DNA of 64,000 bases from NCBI GenBank assembly GCA_020809705.1, contig CP085829.1, positions 2,666,001 to 2,730,000 of the forward strand, read 5' to 3'. Of this stretch, positions 55,462 through 64,000 are shown one piece after another. The position numbers and the translations under genes were made by a program. Each line of letters opens with the position of its first letter. Position 1 is the first letter of the stretch. The stretch comes from Calonectria ilicicola. Taxonomy: Eukaryota; Ascomycota; Sordariomycetes; Hypocreales; Nectriaceae. The notes under the pieces are model-generated. The model saw nothing but the letters and a program-made list of their open reading frames with translations. It did not search any database and was not told the origin of the DNA.

Positions 55462-58327
55462 TGGCACGTCATAGCTCCAGGAGCGCATTGTATACTAATC
55501 ATTGGGGGAATGTGTGGTTTGGGCATTTTCAGGCGTTGAAGGAACCAGTCTTGGGAAACTTTGAGAGCATTCTGCGTCAATCAAGGGGTAGTTGAATAGG
55601 ATCGTACGGAAAAAGCATTGAGGCGTCGCTAGAGAGCACCAGTATCCGAGTTTCAGGTGCTTGGGAGAGGTGACTAGCTACTGTGAACGGAGCCGCCAAC
55701 GACGGCCATCGTATGAGCGTGGGGTGTTGTCTTCGGGAAGGTAATGGAGAAGGGCGCAATGTCGAGGTTGAATTGGCGATTATACCGCGATGGGCTTAAT
55801 GAGATCTTGGCCAGTGGGGATGTGACGATGCCGGGTATAAGCACGATAGTTCCTCGCAGAGCTCATGGCAGGGAGTTTGCATTCTGTCGCAGGTCTAGAC
55901 ACGAACCGACTAGCACGGACCGGCTGATGGCCATCTCAGCTCAAAGAGCGAGGCGCCAGTCACTATGCCGAAGTGACTGAGAGGGCAAGTTTGCCCATCA
56001 CGTGTATGTATGTATACCTTCTCACACCTCCCAAAGGAACGGCTCAGGCGCACGTCCACAAACACAATCCCGACAGAAGCGCCGTCTGTGCGTTGACAAA
56101 GAGGCTGCATGCACACGGAGAATTCAAGTTGAAATGAGACAATGCATACGACCTGTTACATGGATTTGGGCCCGGCTTCGGTGAGAGGTTCCCGGTAGAC
56201 GAGAGATTCGCGCTGCAGTTGTGTTGCTAGCTGCTGTAACGAGATGCACGCAAGGAGAAGCGAAGGGACATGACCAGCAGTAGCACCACCACCACCAGCA
56301 GGAACACTGGCAGAAAACACTGACAGACATAAACACTGGCAGCAGTGGACAATCAATCAATCGATCAATCAATCACCAGCAGGAGCAAAAACAAAAACAA
56401 AAACAAAAAAAACAAGGACAGAGACAGGGAAGTGAGCGGGGGAGCAGCAAATCTCAGCTCTCTAGCGTCGAGCTGCGTCAAGCATACATGCAGCTTCGTC
56501 GTCTCTAGACTCTCTGCCGCCCCCGGCCCCTTGCTTGTGCAGGAGCCACAGAGAGGCCCCTTTAGTGACGACGGGCTGGCAAATAGCGCCAGGGCCTAGC
56601 TCCAAGAGCGAGGTCAAATGAAGATCGCCTGTGTTGGTTCGTGGCTTTTAGAGAAGGTTAGTGCCCTGTTTCGCGGCCAGCGATCAGCGCGTGGCGTACG
56701 GGAAAACGCTCTCACCGTCGTGAGGTCCGCTCGAGGCCATTTAAGGGGAGAGCCAGCAGACGGGGGCGAACGGGAGCAACGGGGACGGAGACGGGGAGGA
56801 GAGGGGATCGGAGGATTAGGGGCGGTTGGTGGCAATAGACTCTGCTGGATGCCGCCGATTCTGCGAGTGCCTGTGCCATTTTTTTTTTTTTTTTGCCTCC
56901 GAAACATGCGTATGTGTGTGTGTTTGCGCTCGTGCAGTTTTCCCTCCCGTTGAAGATTGAAACTTGCAGATCTCTCGCGGAACCAAGTCGTCAAGCCATG
57001 TTAGGTTGCCATCCGGAGATTTGGACAAGCACAAACGGCATCCACTGTAAAGAAGCCCACAAGCGGCACGCACCGGCTCGCCTGCTGGGGTCTGAGCCAC
57101 CAACCACGATGGTGAGGACTAGGACCAGGCTGGTGAGCATCCCTGCCAGCAATCAACTACCGGGGTTGTATTCACGCGGACAAGCTTTGCTTTTTTTCTT
57201 TTTCTTTTGCTGGGTGTCGTTGCCCTCAGTCGTTTCTTTTTCTTGCTAAACTGGTTGCTTCCCGTTAAGCTCAATTGAGCAGGAAAAAGAAAGGCGGCCA
57301 ACACAGTCAGCCCAATATCAATCAGACCAGGGCTCCGAAATAGGATCAACCAGCCCTGCTTGCTTCTACCTGCATGGAGAGAGGGATCGCTCGCAATCGA
57401 GCGGAGAGAACAACCCCCCGCCCACCCGCCAGCCAGCCAGCCCCTACCTGGAGGATCTCCCGGGAGGGGCCAAGAGGACAGGGTACGTGTCGATCTGTGA
57501 TCCAAACACAAACGTCCAACGCCGCGCATGTATGTGACGGGCAAGCGACACAACTAGGGAGGGATGCAAGGTGGCTGGCCTGCAAGACCCTGAAGCGGGC
57601 TGCTTAATGTGCAAAAGACTTTGTTAGTCGCTGGCCACCCCTGGGCCCGGGGGGACGCGATTGCGGTGCCCGCAGGGCCCCATCAACGGGCTGGGAGCTA
57701 GAGGCAGACCGGCGCATTCTATCGCGCTAGGGGTGCCCTGGGAACCTTGGGTTTGTGACGGCATAGCCATGGCTTTTGCGACGTATCTCGACTCAAGGCT
57801 TGGATGGACTGGCTGGTTGGTTGGTTGGTTGGGGGGAGCGAGGCGTTGTCTCCGTGTATCGAGGCTTGTCGGCGTCGCCTTTTCTTTCGTTCCCCGATCC
57901 AAATCGCACCTCTGCTTTCTTTTTTGCTCTTCTTTCACCGTCTCCCGCCTCCCTCTCCCAACCTTTTGGGGCTGGGTGTCATTTTTTGTTAGGTGCGGTT
58001 TTGTTTCTTTTTTACGATACGACGTGATAATCCTCGACGCGCATTGCATTGTCTTTGCTTCTCTCCCTCCCTCGCGAGCTGGAGATAAAAAGAAAAGCCT
58101 ACCTCGAACAACCCAAGAAACAGGCCCGAGATTCGGGGCGATCGCCACCTCAAGGTCAGACACGGCGCGCGCAACGACGGGCACATCGCCCTCGATGCCC
58201 ACTCGGTGCCAACGGCAGACTGACCGAGACTGAGACAGGTTTCATGGATCCAAGCACCTCACCAACCAAATTTTTACTGGAGGCGGGCGGGCAGACTGGT
58301 GCTCGGTTTTGGTATTAGAAGCCCGGC
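55462..58327. other. Gene-poor region between SEN1 and the 908-aa protein gene
   Basis: No exon chain of known type on either strand. Present are a (CAAAAA)n tract (56,388-56,412), a T run near 56,880, a GGTT run (57,812-57,828) and C/T-rich sequence from about 57,880, which probably forms the leader of the downstream gene. Confidence 0.45.
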
Positions 58328-61054
58328 ATGACGCACTCCATCACCGTCGACCGTGAAGTCTCCGTTACTTCGGCCGATGGAGCCTCACGTCCACGGGCGC
58401 CATCGACCTCTGGCTATTCTCTCTTCAACCACCGTCCCGAACCCACCAACGTCAACATTTCAAATCTTCGCCCCCGGGCAAAGTCGTACTCGAACCTGGG
58501 CACACACCTGGAGCCCAAGTTCGAGTTCGACGCCCACACTCTCATCGATGAGAATGGCAACTTCCGGCGCCATCATGGCATCCAGGAGCTGATTGACTTT
58601 CTCAAGAACCACCCGCCGCCCGCAGACAACTTCATGTCTATCCCAGACACGGGCAACAGCGAGAGCAAGGGGACTTGGTCTAAGATCCGCAAGCTCGCAA
58701 AGGGCAGAAAGAAATCAGATGCCAAGTCCCCAGACCCAATCCGTCTGCCCGACACCGCAGTCTCGGGTATGACCACGGGCGGCCATCGGCACATCGCCAT
58801 CTCAATACCGCTCGACGCTTCTCCCTTCGGGCGCACGCCCCGCTCGCAATATCCCGTTTACCAGAACAAGCAAGGCAAGGCACCGCAGTCTCGCTATGGA
58901 CCAACCCGTGCTGTGCTCAATGACAAAGGCGTCGTCACAGTTCTGCGCACCGTCGACGAGGACCAGGAACAGGAATTGACAGACCACGACGCCCCCCGTG
59001 TGAAATCATTACCGCCTCTGCCCCGAAGCGCAGTCTCCCAGGGCTCAATCAGTCGCAGTGGCTCAGTTCACAGCAATGGCCGTGGAAAGGTATCCGAGTA
59101 CTTTGGGGTTTCATCAAGCCCGCCAAGGTCGTCTGCGGGGCCCGCCGATCAGTTCAAGCGTGCCAACGATGCTTCCCGTGAGCTCCAAAACTACGGACAA
59201 TCCAACACAAGCACCAATAACGAATCTCGCTCAGAAACAAATCCACCAACACGGGGTTCAAGCTTGGCCAACAATCGATTCGTGTTCCCTCCAACGTCGA
59301 TTGACGCACTAATGTCTGAGAAGACACCCGCACCAGACACACTTCAGGTTGATGCTAAGGAAGACACCAAAGATGGTGCCTCATTCCAAGGGTCAATATC
59401 AAAGAGCATCAACACGTCAAGTGATAGCGATCCCGTTGTATCAGAAGCTAAGCAAATCAGGACGCCTACCCCCTTGGAGGATGCTCCTGTACTAGTATCG
59501 AGGAAGGAGGAGAACGAGCTGACGGTAGTCACAAAGAACCCGTTGGCCCTGGCACGGGGCGACGGTCACATTTCGCCTACGCCATCCATTGCATCTTCGG
59601 CGAGCCAAAGTAGACGAGATAGAGTGCGAGACAAGAAGAGGAGGGATATGGAGGCGTTGCGCAGCGCTCAAAACTCTCGTCAAGCTCAATATTCCGAGCC
59701 TGGAACCCCTGACGCCGGAAAGCTACTGGAGAAGGACGAGGAAGAGAGAATTGAGCCTCCGCAGGAAGCCTGCAAGTCCCCAAGGAAGTCAAAGCCTCCA
59801 CCTCTGCCATTGAAGTCCCCTAGTCGTCCTTCGCTATGCGCAATCATGGTTGTCAACAGCATCGAGCCATCACCGCCTAGGCAACCTACAACCGCTAACT
59901 CAGAGGCCGAAAGGTCACCATCTGCCCAGTCGCCAGCCTCTGTATCAGAACCTGCCAAGTCACCATTCACCAGAGCTCAGGAGGAGGTCGCGCAGTTGGG
60001 CATGACGCAAATTGTTATGCCAACTTCGCCCTCTGACATTGAGCCCCCTCTCGCTTCCCCTCCTCTCGACCACGGTTTCCCCAAGCCCCCCAAAGTAAAG
60101 CCCCAACTCCGACACAAGCCTCTGCCCCGCGTGCCTTCCACAGGCTCCAACGGCAAGCCAGCCATGACTTCCCCTGTGGCTTCTTTCAACAGCTCCAACA
60201 ACCCTACCCCACCTTCTTCTGTGAAGGGTTCGCCAGCCCAAAAGTCACACGGTGACCGAAACTCCAAGCAGAGTGTTGATCGATTATCAAAACAGAGTAT
60301 TGATCGATTATCGAAGCAGAGTACTGTTTCTGTTGATCGGTCATCCAAGCAAAGTTCCATTGATGAGCGTAGTTCGAAGCAGAGCCCCGTCGAGAACTCT
60401 GGTCGAACTGCTAACCGCAATTCAATCTCGCATCGCGGGTCTTGGAACTCGACTCGTGAGGCGGACCGCAAAAACAGAGACTCCAGGATCGGATCTCGAT
60501 CCTTCCCTAAGCCTCTTGTCCTGCCCAAGGAGGATATCGAGGAGGCCAAAACAACTCCCAACTCGGACAAGGATATTGTACGACGATATGACGTTTACCG
60601 TGAGTACCGGATCCGTGAGATGGAGCGCCGTCTCCGCCGCCTAGAGCGCAACGGAGACATCTGGCTCCGCGCCCTGGTACCAGTACTCGAGAACCTCAAC
60701 CGAACGCTCGCGGGCAACAGCAGCCACGGTGAGCACGAACGCGCCCAGGGCTGGGTGTCTGATGAAGACTTTGTCGGCTCCTTGAGCCCACCCCGTGGAC
60801 GATCCTCGTTCATGGGTGGAAGCCGTCGCGGCACCCGCATGATGCCTCGACCCGGCGCCACCGAGCGCGAATTTCTCGAGCACCTCGTGCGGACGAAGGA
60901 GGAGTTGGAGGCTGGCAACATCAGTGATGATATGAGCGGTTTCGACACGATCGAGCCTTTAATGCGGGAGCTTGCCGGACGATCAAGGCTGAGTTTTGAG
61001 GCTCGGTCAATGGCCCTGACCGAGGATGACGAGAACCTGTTCCGTAACTTCTGA
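58328..61054 (+). CDS. Large low-complexity fungal protein with C-terminal coiled coil
   Basis: Single exon, 908 residues. I do not recognise a characterised family. The first 130 residues look conserved-type (RAKSYSNLGTHLEPKFEFD, HHGIQELIDFLKNHPPPADN, WSKIRKLAKGRKKS). The centre (about 180-745) is disordered, Ser/Pro-rich and basic-acidic mixed, with proline-rich KPPPLPLKSPSRPS and HKPLPRVPS segments that resemble SH3 ligands, and a run of degenerate SKQS(V/I)DR repeats at about 646-690. Residues about 752-795 (REYRIREMERRLRRLERNGDIW) form a charged coiled coil followed by a conserved-looking C terminus (FLEHLVRTKEELEAG). This layout suits a cytoplasmic or cortical scaffold, but that is speculation. 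Confidence 0.85.
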   Translation: MTHSITVDREVSVTSADGASRPRAPSTSGYSLFNHRPEPTNVNISNLRPRAKSYSNLGTHLEPKFEFDAHTLIDENGNFRRHHGIQELIDFLKNHPPPADNFMSIPDTGNSESKGTWSKIRKLAKGRKKSDAKSPDPIRLPDTAVSGMTTGGHRHIAISIPLDASPFGRTPRSQYPVYQNKQGKAPQSRYGPTRAVLNDKGVVTVLRTVDEDQEQELTDHDAPRVKSLPPLPRSAVSQGSISRSGSVHSNGRGKVSEYFGVSSSPPRSSAGPADQFKRANDASRELQNYGQSNTSTNNESRSETNPPTRGSSLANNRFVFPPTSIDALMSEKTPAPDTLQVDAKEDTKDGASFQGSISKSINTSSDSDPVVSEAKQIRTPTPLEDAPVLVSRKEENELTVVTKNPLALARGDGHISPTPSIASSASQSRRDRVRDKKRRDMEALRSAQNSRQAQYSEPGTPDAGKLLEKDEEERIEPPQEACKSPRKSKPPPLPLKSPSRPSLCAIMVVNSIEPSPPRQPTTANSEAERSPSAQSPASVSEPAKSPFTRAQEEVAQLGMTQIVMPTSPSDIEPPLASPPLDHGFPKPPKVKPQLRHKPLPRVPSTGSNGKPAMTSPVASFNSSNNPTPPSSVKGSPAQKSHGDRNSKQSVDRLSKQSIDRLSKQSTVSVDRSSKQSSIDERSSKQSPVENSGRTANRNSISHRGSWNSTREADRKNRDSRIGSRSFPKPLVLPKEDIEEAKTTPNSDKDIVRRYDVYREYRIREMERRLRRLERNGDIWLRALVPVLENLNRTLAGNSSHGEHERAQGWVSDEDFVGSLSPPRGRSSFMGGSRRGTRMMPRPGATEREFLEHLVRTKEELEAGNISDDMSGFDTIEPLMRELAGRSRLSFEARSMALTEDDENLFRNF
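60262..60385 (+). repeat. Intragenic degenerate tandem repeat (SKQS units)
   Basis: Five to six units of 21-27 nt encode variants of SKQS(V/I)DRL. Neighbouring units are nearly identical in DNA (for example CAGAGTATTGATCGATTATC), which indicates recent duplication. The units keep the frame. Confidence 0.8.
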
Positions 61055-62113
61055 ATGACAAGCGGCATTTTTCTTTATTTTTCATCCATTTTTAGAACCA
61101 CAACCTATTTTACGTTTCATTTTCTTTTTTCACGTGGTGGGAGCGAAAGGAGAGGTCGTACATTGCGATATACCAAGAGCATTGTGAGATTGGACGGAAT
61201 GAAAAGGTTTCGGCCTAACCAGCGAGCGCTGTTTGATTTGGAAAGCCAACTTGTTGTAGTCTATGCACCTGACTCTATATTCTTATTTTTCCTACCTACA
61301 TACTGACGCCTTTACATGATGACTTTAGAAAAATATTCTTAATTGTCACCAATTCTGTCACTAAATACATACCCAATTCATTGTGAACCTCGAGCTACTC
61401 TCTTGCCTTAGTGTCAGTCACATAATATATTTCATCTCGAGTGACCAGATTGTACAAATGAGTGTGATGTAGTCTGTTTTGACCAGCTTCTTCAGCGATG
61501 ATCCTGGTTACCAAGTGCCGTGTAGTTGTATTTAAATTTGCACCAGGGTTCAACATTGCGAGCCGGAATTATCTACTTGACGGCATGGATGAAGTTGTTA
61601 AAAATGCGACACATCGTACTAAGGGAGAACGAAATGAAGAGGGAGAATAAATAATCATCTTTATGATGATTATACTTGGGCTTAATTAAAACAAAAAAAG
61701 AGAGAGAAAACAGGGGTTACTTGTAAATGTTGTCTGTTCTACGTACGCTAGGACAGAATTTGTATCAACTGCTATGTATTCCATCTTCAGTGTGTTTGTT
61801 CATGCACATTGCCAACATTTCATAAAAGTGGAAAGGTCAATGATGGCAAAATGGGCGTGCCCAGAGGACCAATCAATTCCTCCGATTTACGTTTGGTGCA
61901 TGACGTCGGCGCAGAGGCTCAAGATCGTTTCCAATCAGGGTTGAGCGGCTTAGACAAGCCTTGGCCCGTTCAAGAGTATAAGGCCACATCCATATCTAGC
62001 ACAAGTATATATATAAGGCATGCTAGAAATGCACGGCAGCTGTTTCTACCCCCGCCTGGAGCGTGTAAACAGGAGGTAATCATCAAGGGCGACCAACTAC
62101 AAAGTCATTGACC
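61055..62113. other. Intergenic, 908-aa gene 3' region and SDR promoter
   Basis: AT-rich sequence with no supported coding frame. It contains the SDR TATA box and several A runs (near 61,690). Confidence 0.5.
62006..62018 (+). promoter_or_regulatory. TATA box of the SDR gene
   Basis: TATATATATAAGG lies 108 bp upstream of the ATG at 62,114. Such strong TATA elements usually mark inducible rather than housekeeping genes in fungi. Confidence 0.65.
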
Positions 62114-62965
62114 ATGACATCACCGTGGATCTTCATCAGCGCATCTACTCGCGGCATTGGCCGTGCTGTTACTCGTCACCTTCTGCGAACCACGTCTGTC
62201 CCCATTCTCGCCACTGCTCGCCCGCACCATGACCCGATTAGGGTCAAGGCGGCTCTGCTGGAAGGTCTATCTTTGGACAGCGGCAAGGACGAAGAGGAGG
62301 AGAATATCTCGCTTGCTGCCCGGCTTCACATTGTCCACGCAGACGTCACCGATGAGGCCTCGCTGAAAGACGCCGCCGCTAGGGCACAAGACTTGTTCCC
62401 TCCCTCGACGCATCATCTCCGCCTTGCCTGCGCCCTGCCCGGCGTGCTGCATCCGGAGAAGAACCTGGACCAGGTCGATGCCGCCAAGAGCCTGGAGAGC
62501 TTCCAGATCAACGCTGTGGGCACGCTGCTGCTGATGAAGCACTTTGCACCCTTCCTCCCGCGCCGGGCCACGCCGCCTCTGTCAGCCAGCCCCGGAACGG
62601 ACGCCGTGCAGCTCCCCGCGTCGCACGCAACATGGGTCAGCGTGGCGGCGCGCGTGGGCTCGACGTCGGACAACGGGCTGGGCGGGTGGTTCTCGTACCG
62701 GGCGAGCAAGGCGGCCGTCATCAGCCTGGCGCGGACACTGGACCTGCAGCTGCGGGCCCGGAGCGCCGGCGCCGCCGTCTCGGTGAGCTATCACCCGGGC
62801 ACCGTGCGCACCGACCTGAGCCGCGAGTTCTGGGGCGGGGTGCCGGAGGGGAAGCTGCTGTCGCCCGAGTATGCTGCTGAGCGCCTGGTGGACGTGGTGA
62901 CGAGGCTGGATGTTGCGCAGCGCGGGAGGTGCTGGGACTGGAACAGCAAGGAGATTTTGCCTTGA
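62114..62965 (+). CDS. Short-chain dehydrogenase/reductase
   Basis: Single exon, 283 residues, starting MTSPWIFISASTRGIGRAV; the frame is open two codons upstream but those are TTG ACC. The Rossmann fold shows the TGxxxGIG-type cofactor motif in the variant form SASTRGIGRA, an ADVTDEASL acidic segment, a INAVGTLLLMKHF segment and the catalytic YRASK (Tyr195, Lys199) preceded by VSVAARVGS. It resembles fungal oxidoreductases of the C-factor/sniffer type with NAD(P)H; the substrate is unknown. The 3' two-thirds are very GC-rich compared with the AT-rich flanks, which may reflect codon bias or a different origin. The TATA-driven promoter suggests inducible expression. Confidence 0.9.
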   Translation: MTSPWIFISASTRGIGRAVTRHLLRTTSVPILATARPHHDPIRVKAALLEGLSLDSGKDEEEENISLAARLHIVHADVTDEASLKDAAARAQDLFPPSTHHLRLACALPGVLHPEKNLDQVDAAKSLESFQINAVGTLLLMKHFAPFLPRRATPPLSASPGTDAVQLPASHATWVSVAARVGSTSDNGLGGWFSYRASKAAVISLARTLDLQLRARSAGAAVSVSYHPGTVRTDLSREFWGGVPEGKLLSPEYAAERLVDVVTRLDVAQRGRCWDWNSKEILP

Positions 62966-63650
62966 GGAAGGTGGCTGCACAGGGCTAGCAAGCAATAAAT
63001 TACAGAATATTAGGAATGTAATATGAAACAGTTGTGGAAAGTATTTTGGTTGGACGCAGTATTTGTGATGATATAAGTCTGTGGTACATCGTGAGCCCAG
63101 CCTTGTTACCGCCATCATGACCTAGGGATTCAGTAGACCCATTCTGACTCACTAACCTTAGCAAGATCATACTTGTAAGCTATGTCGGCACCCCACCCCT
63201 TAGAAAAAAACGAGCCATCTATTGGCTCTCTTGCATACATGTAGGCAGTTGTGTTGAAGCGACGTTATTGCTCGTGACCAGACACATGGGGAGTTACGAC
63301 CCCGCCACATCTGGAGACGCCTGACCCAGCCTGATTTTCATCTCCTACATTCATCTGCAAGCACCAGGGCCAATTATTTGGCGCCACGTGCATTTGCGTG
63401 TCGGCAAATCCTACTGCAAAAACCAACGAGCGATTATCCTGTTCCATCATTACCTAGTCATCCATCAGTCTTACCAATCTTCAAGGCCCACCAAATCTGG
63501 TGCTTCCGACAAAGTATTATGGGAACGAACACCATCAAGAGCATAATAGCAACAAATTCCGTCATCCATGTCGGGGATAGTCATGGAAGCACAAGTTAGA
63601 TACTACCAAACTAGGAGCTGGTCAGCTCAGCCTTTTGACTCCGTTCACAG
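62966..63650. other. Intergenic upstream of the NLR-like gene
   Basis: No confident exon. One or more 5' exons of the NLR-like gene may lie here, because its first visible exon appears to begin at a 3' splice site (CACAG at 63,646-63,650), but I cannot place them. Confidence 0.4.
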
Positions 63651-64000
63651 CTACTACATCTTTTGGTGATCCCCGAGAACTGAATCGCTTATTTTGGAAG
63701 TCTCACGTTCTACAAAGCCTTTGTTTTCAGTACCTCTCGCAACGCGAGGATACTATCCCAGAAGCCCATAAACGCACCTTCAGATGGCTTTACAAAGCCA
63801 GCCCAAACAACCAGCGTGGTTGGGACAATTTTTCGGATTGGCTTTCCCAAGGATCCGGTATCTATTGGATTCAAGGGAAACCTGGCTCTGGTGGGTCTAT
63901 ACACCATCTCACCCTTCTGTTCGCTAATACGCCAAATGAGTAGGCAAGTCTTGCCTCATGAAATACCTCTATGCTGAAAAGGAGACCCAATCCCTTCTCG
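63651..64000 (+). CDS. NACHT-type NLR (STAND P-loop NTPase), partial at window edge
   Basis: Two exon pieces, about 63651-63890 and 63944-64000, joined over a 53-nt intron (GTGGGT..CTAAT..TAG). They read SLCFQYLSQREDTIPEAHKRTF, RGWDNFSDWLSQGSGIYWIQ, then GKPGSG|KSCLMKYLYAEKET, where the bar is the splice site inside the Walker A motif. The conserved layout (EAHK..TF..W, GxYWIxGKPGSGKSxLMK) is that of fungal HET/NACHT receptors involved in non-self recognition or programmed cell death. The gene continues past the right edge; its 5' end and effector domain are not identified. No ATG begins the first piece, so an upstream exon is required. Integrity of the whole gene is unknown. Confidence 0.7.

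Noticed and set aside
62108..62113. Two extra codons at the SDR start
   Set aside because: They read TTG ACC; the first ATG in frame is 62,114.
63635..63650. Start of the NLR-like exon at 63,635
   Set aside because: The codon is TTG, not ATG, and CACAG at 63,646-63,650 is a plausible acceptor, so the exon likely begins after it.
1..64000. CRISPR arrays, prophage, insertion sequences, biosynthetic gene cluster
   Set aside because: Nothing of the kind is visible; introns and protein families are eukaryotic, and there is no polyketide synthase, peptide synthetase or terpene cyclase gene.

Overview
The window reads as nuclear DNA of a filamentous ascomycete, most likely a Sordariomycete and plausibly Hypocreales. 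Genes carry short introns (about 50-120 nt) with GTANGT donors, CTAAC-type branch points and YAG acceptors. The protein set is typical of that group: a DASH-complex Hsk3, a RID-type cytosine methyltransferase, an NT-C2 protein and a NACHT-type NLR. There are no operons, Shine-Dalgarno sites or CRISPR arrays. I found no tRNA or rRNA gene I could defend.

Layout. 0-5 kb: HSK3 (kinetochore), then a divergent pair RPR2 (RNase P) / SUB2 (mRNA export helicase). 4.9-13.5 kb: a gene-poor stretch of 8.7 kb whose last 1.6 kb is a pyrimidine-rich, uORF-bearing leader of a Pho85-type cyclin gene (13.55-15.62 kb). 15.6-18.7 kb: another gene-poor stretch with microsatellites. 18.7-24.2 kb: an F-box protein gene divergent from MRS2 (mitochondrial Mg2+ channel), a small terminal-inverted-repeat element, and a 67-residue putative lipid-anchored microprotein behind a strong TATA box. 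24.5-33.8 kb: RAD1/XPF nuclease, an NT-C2 protein, then a divergent pair SSZ1 (ribosome-associated Hsp70) / RRP40 (exosome). 34.4-36.4 kb: a C2H2 zinc-finger protein that also has a transmembrane helix. 39.7-47.9 kb: three genes acting on DNA or nucleic acid (SF1 Upf1-like helicase, RID-like DNA methyltransferase, HhH-GPD glycosylase). 49.1-55.5 kb: SEN1 helicase, 2062 aa. 58.3-61.1 kb: a large low-complexity fungal protein. 62.1-63.0 kb: a short-chain dehydrogenase. The right edge cuts an NLR-like gene inside its NACHT domain.

Functional themes. RNA metabolism is strongly represented (RPR2, SUB2, RRP40, SEN1, SSZ1), with two head-to-head pairs sharing promoters of 400-500 bp. Genome maintenance is the second theme (RAD1, HhH-GPD glycosylase, RID-like methyltransferase, HSK3). 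The most striking observation is that the RID-like methyltransferase, whose family drives repeat-induced point mutation (RIP), is broken by one in-frame TAG of exactly the type a RIP C-to-T transition makes, in an otherwise open frame. Splice junctions were assigned by eye from reading-frame continuity, splice signals and family resemblance; transcript data would settle them.
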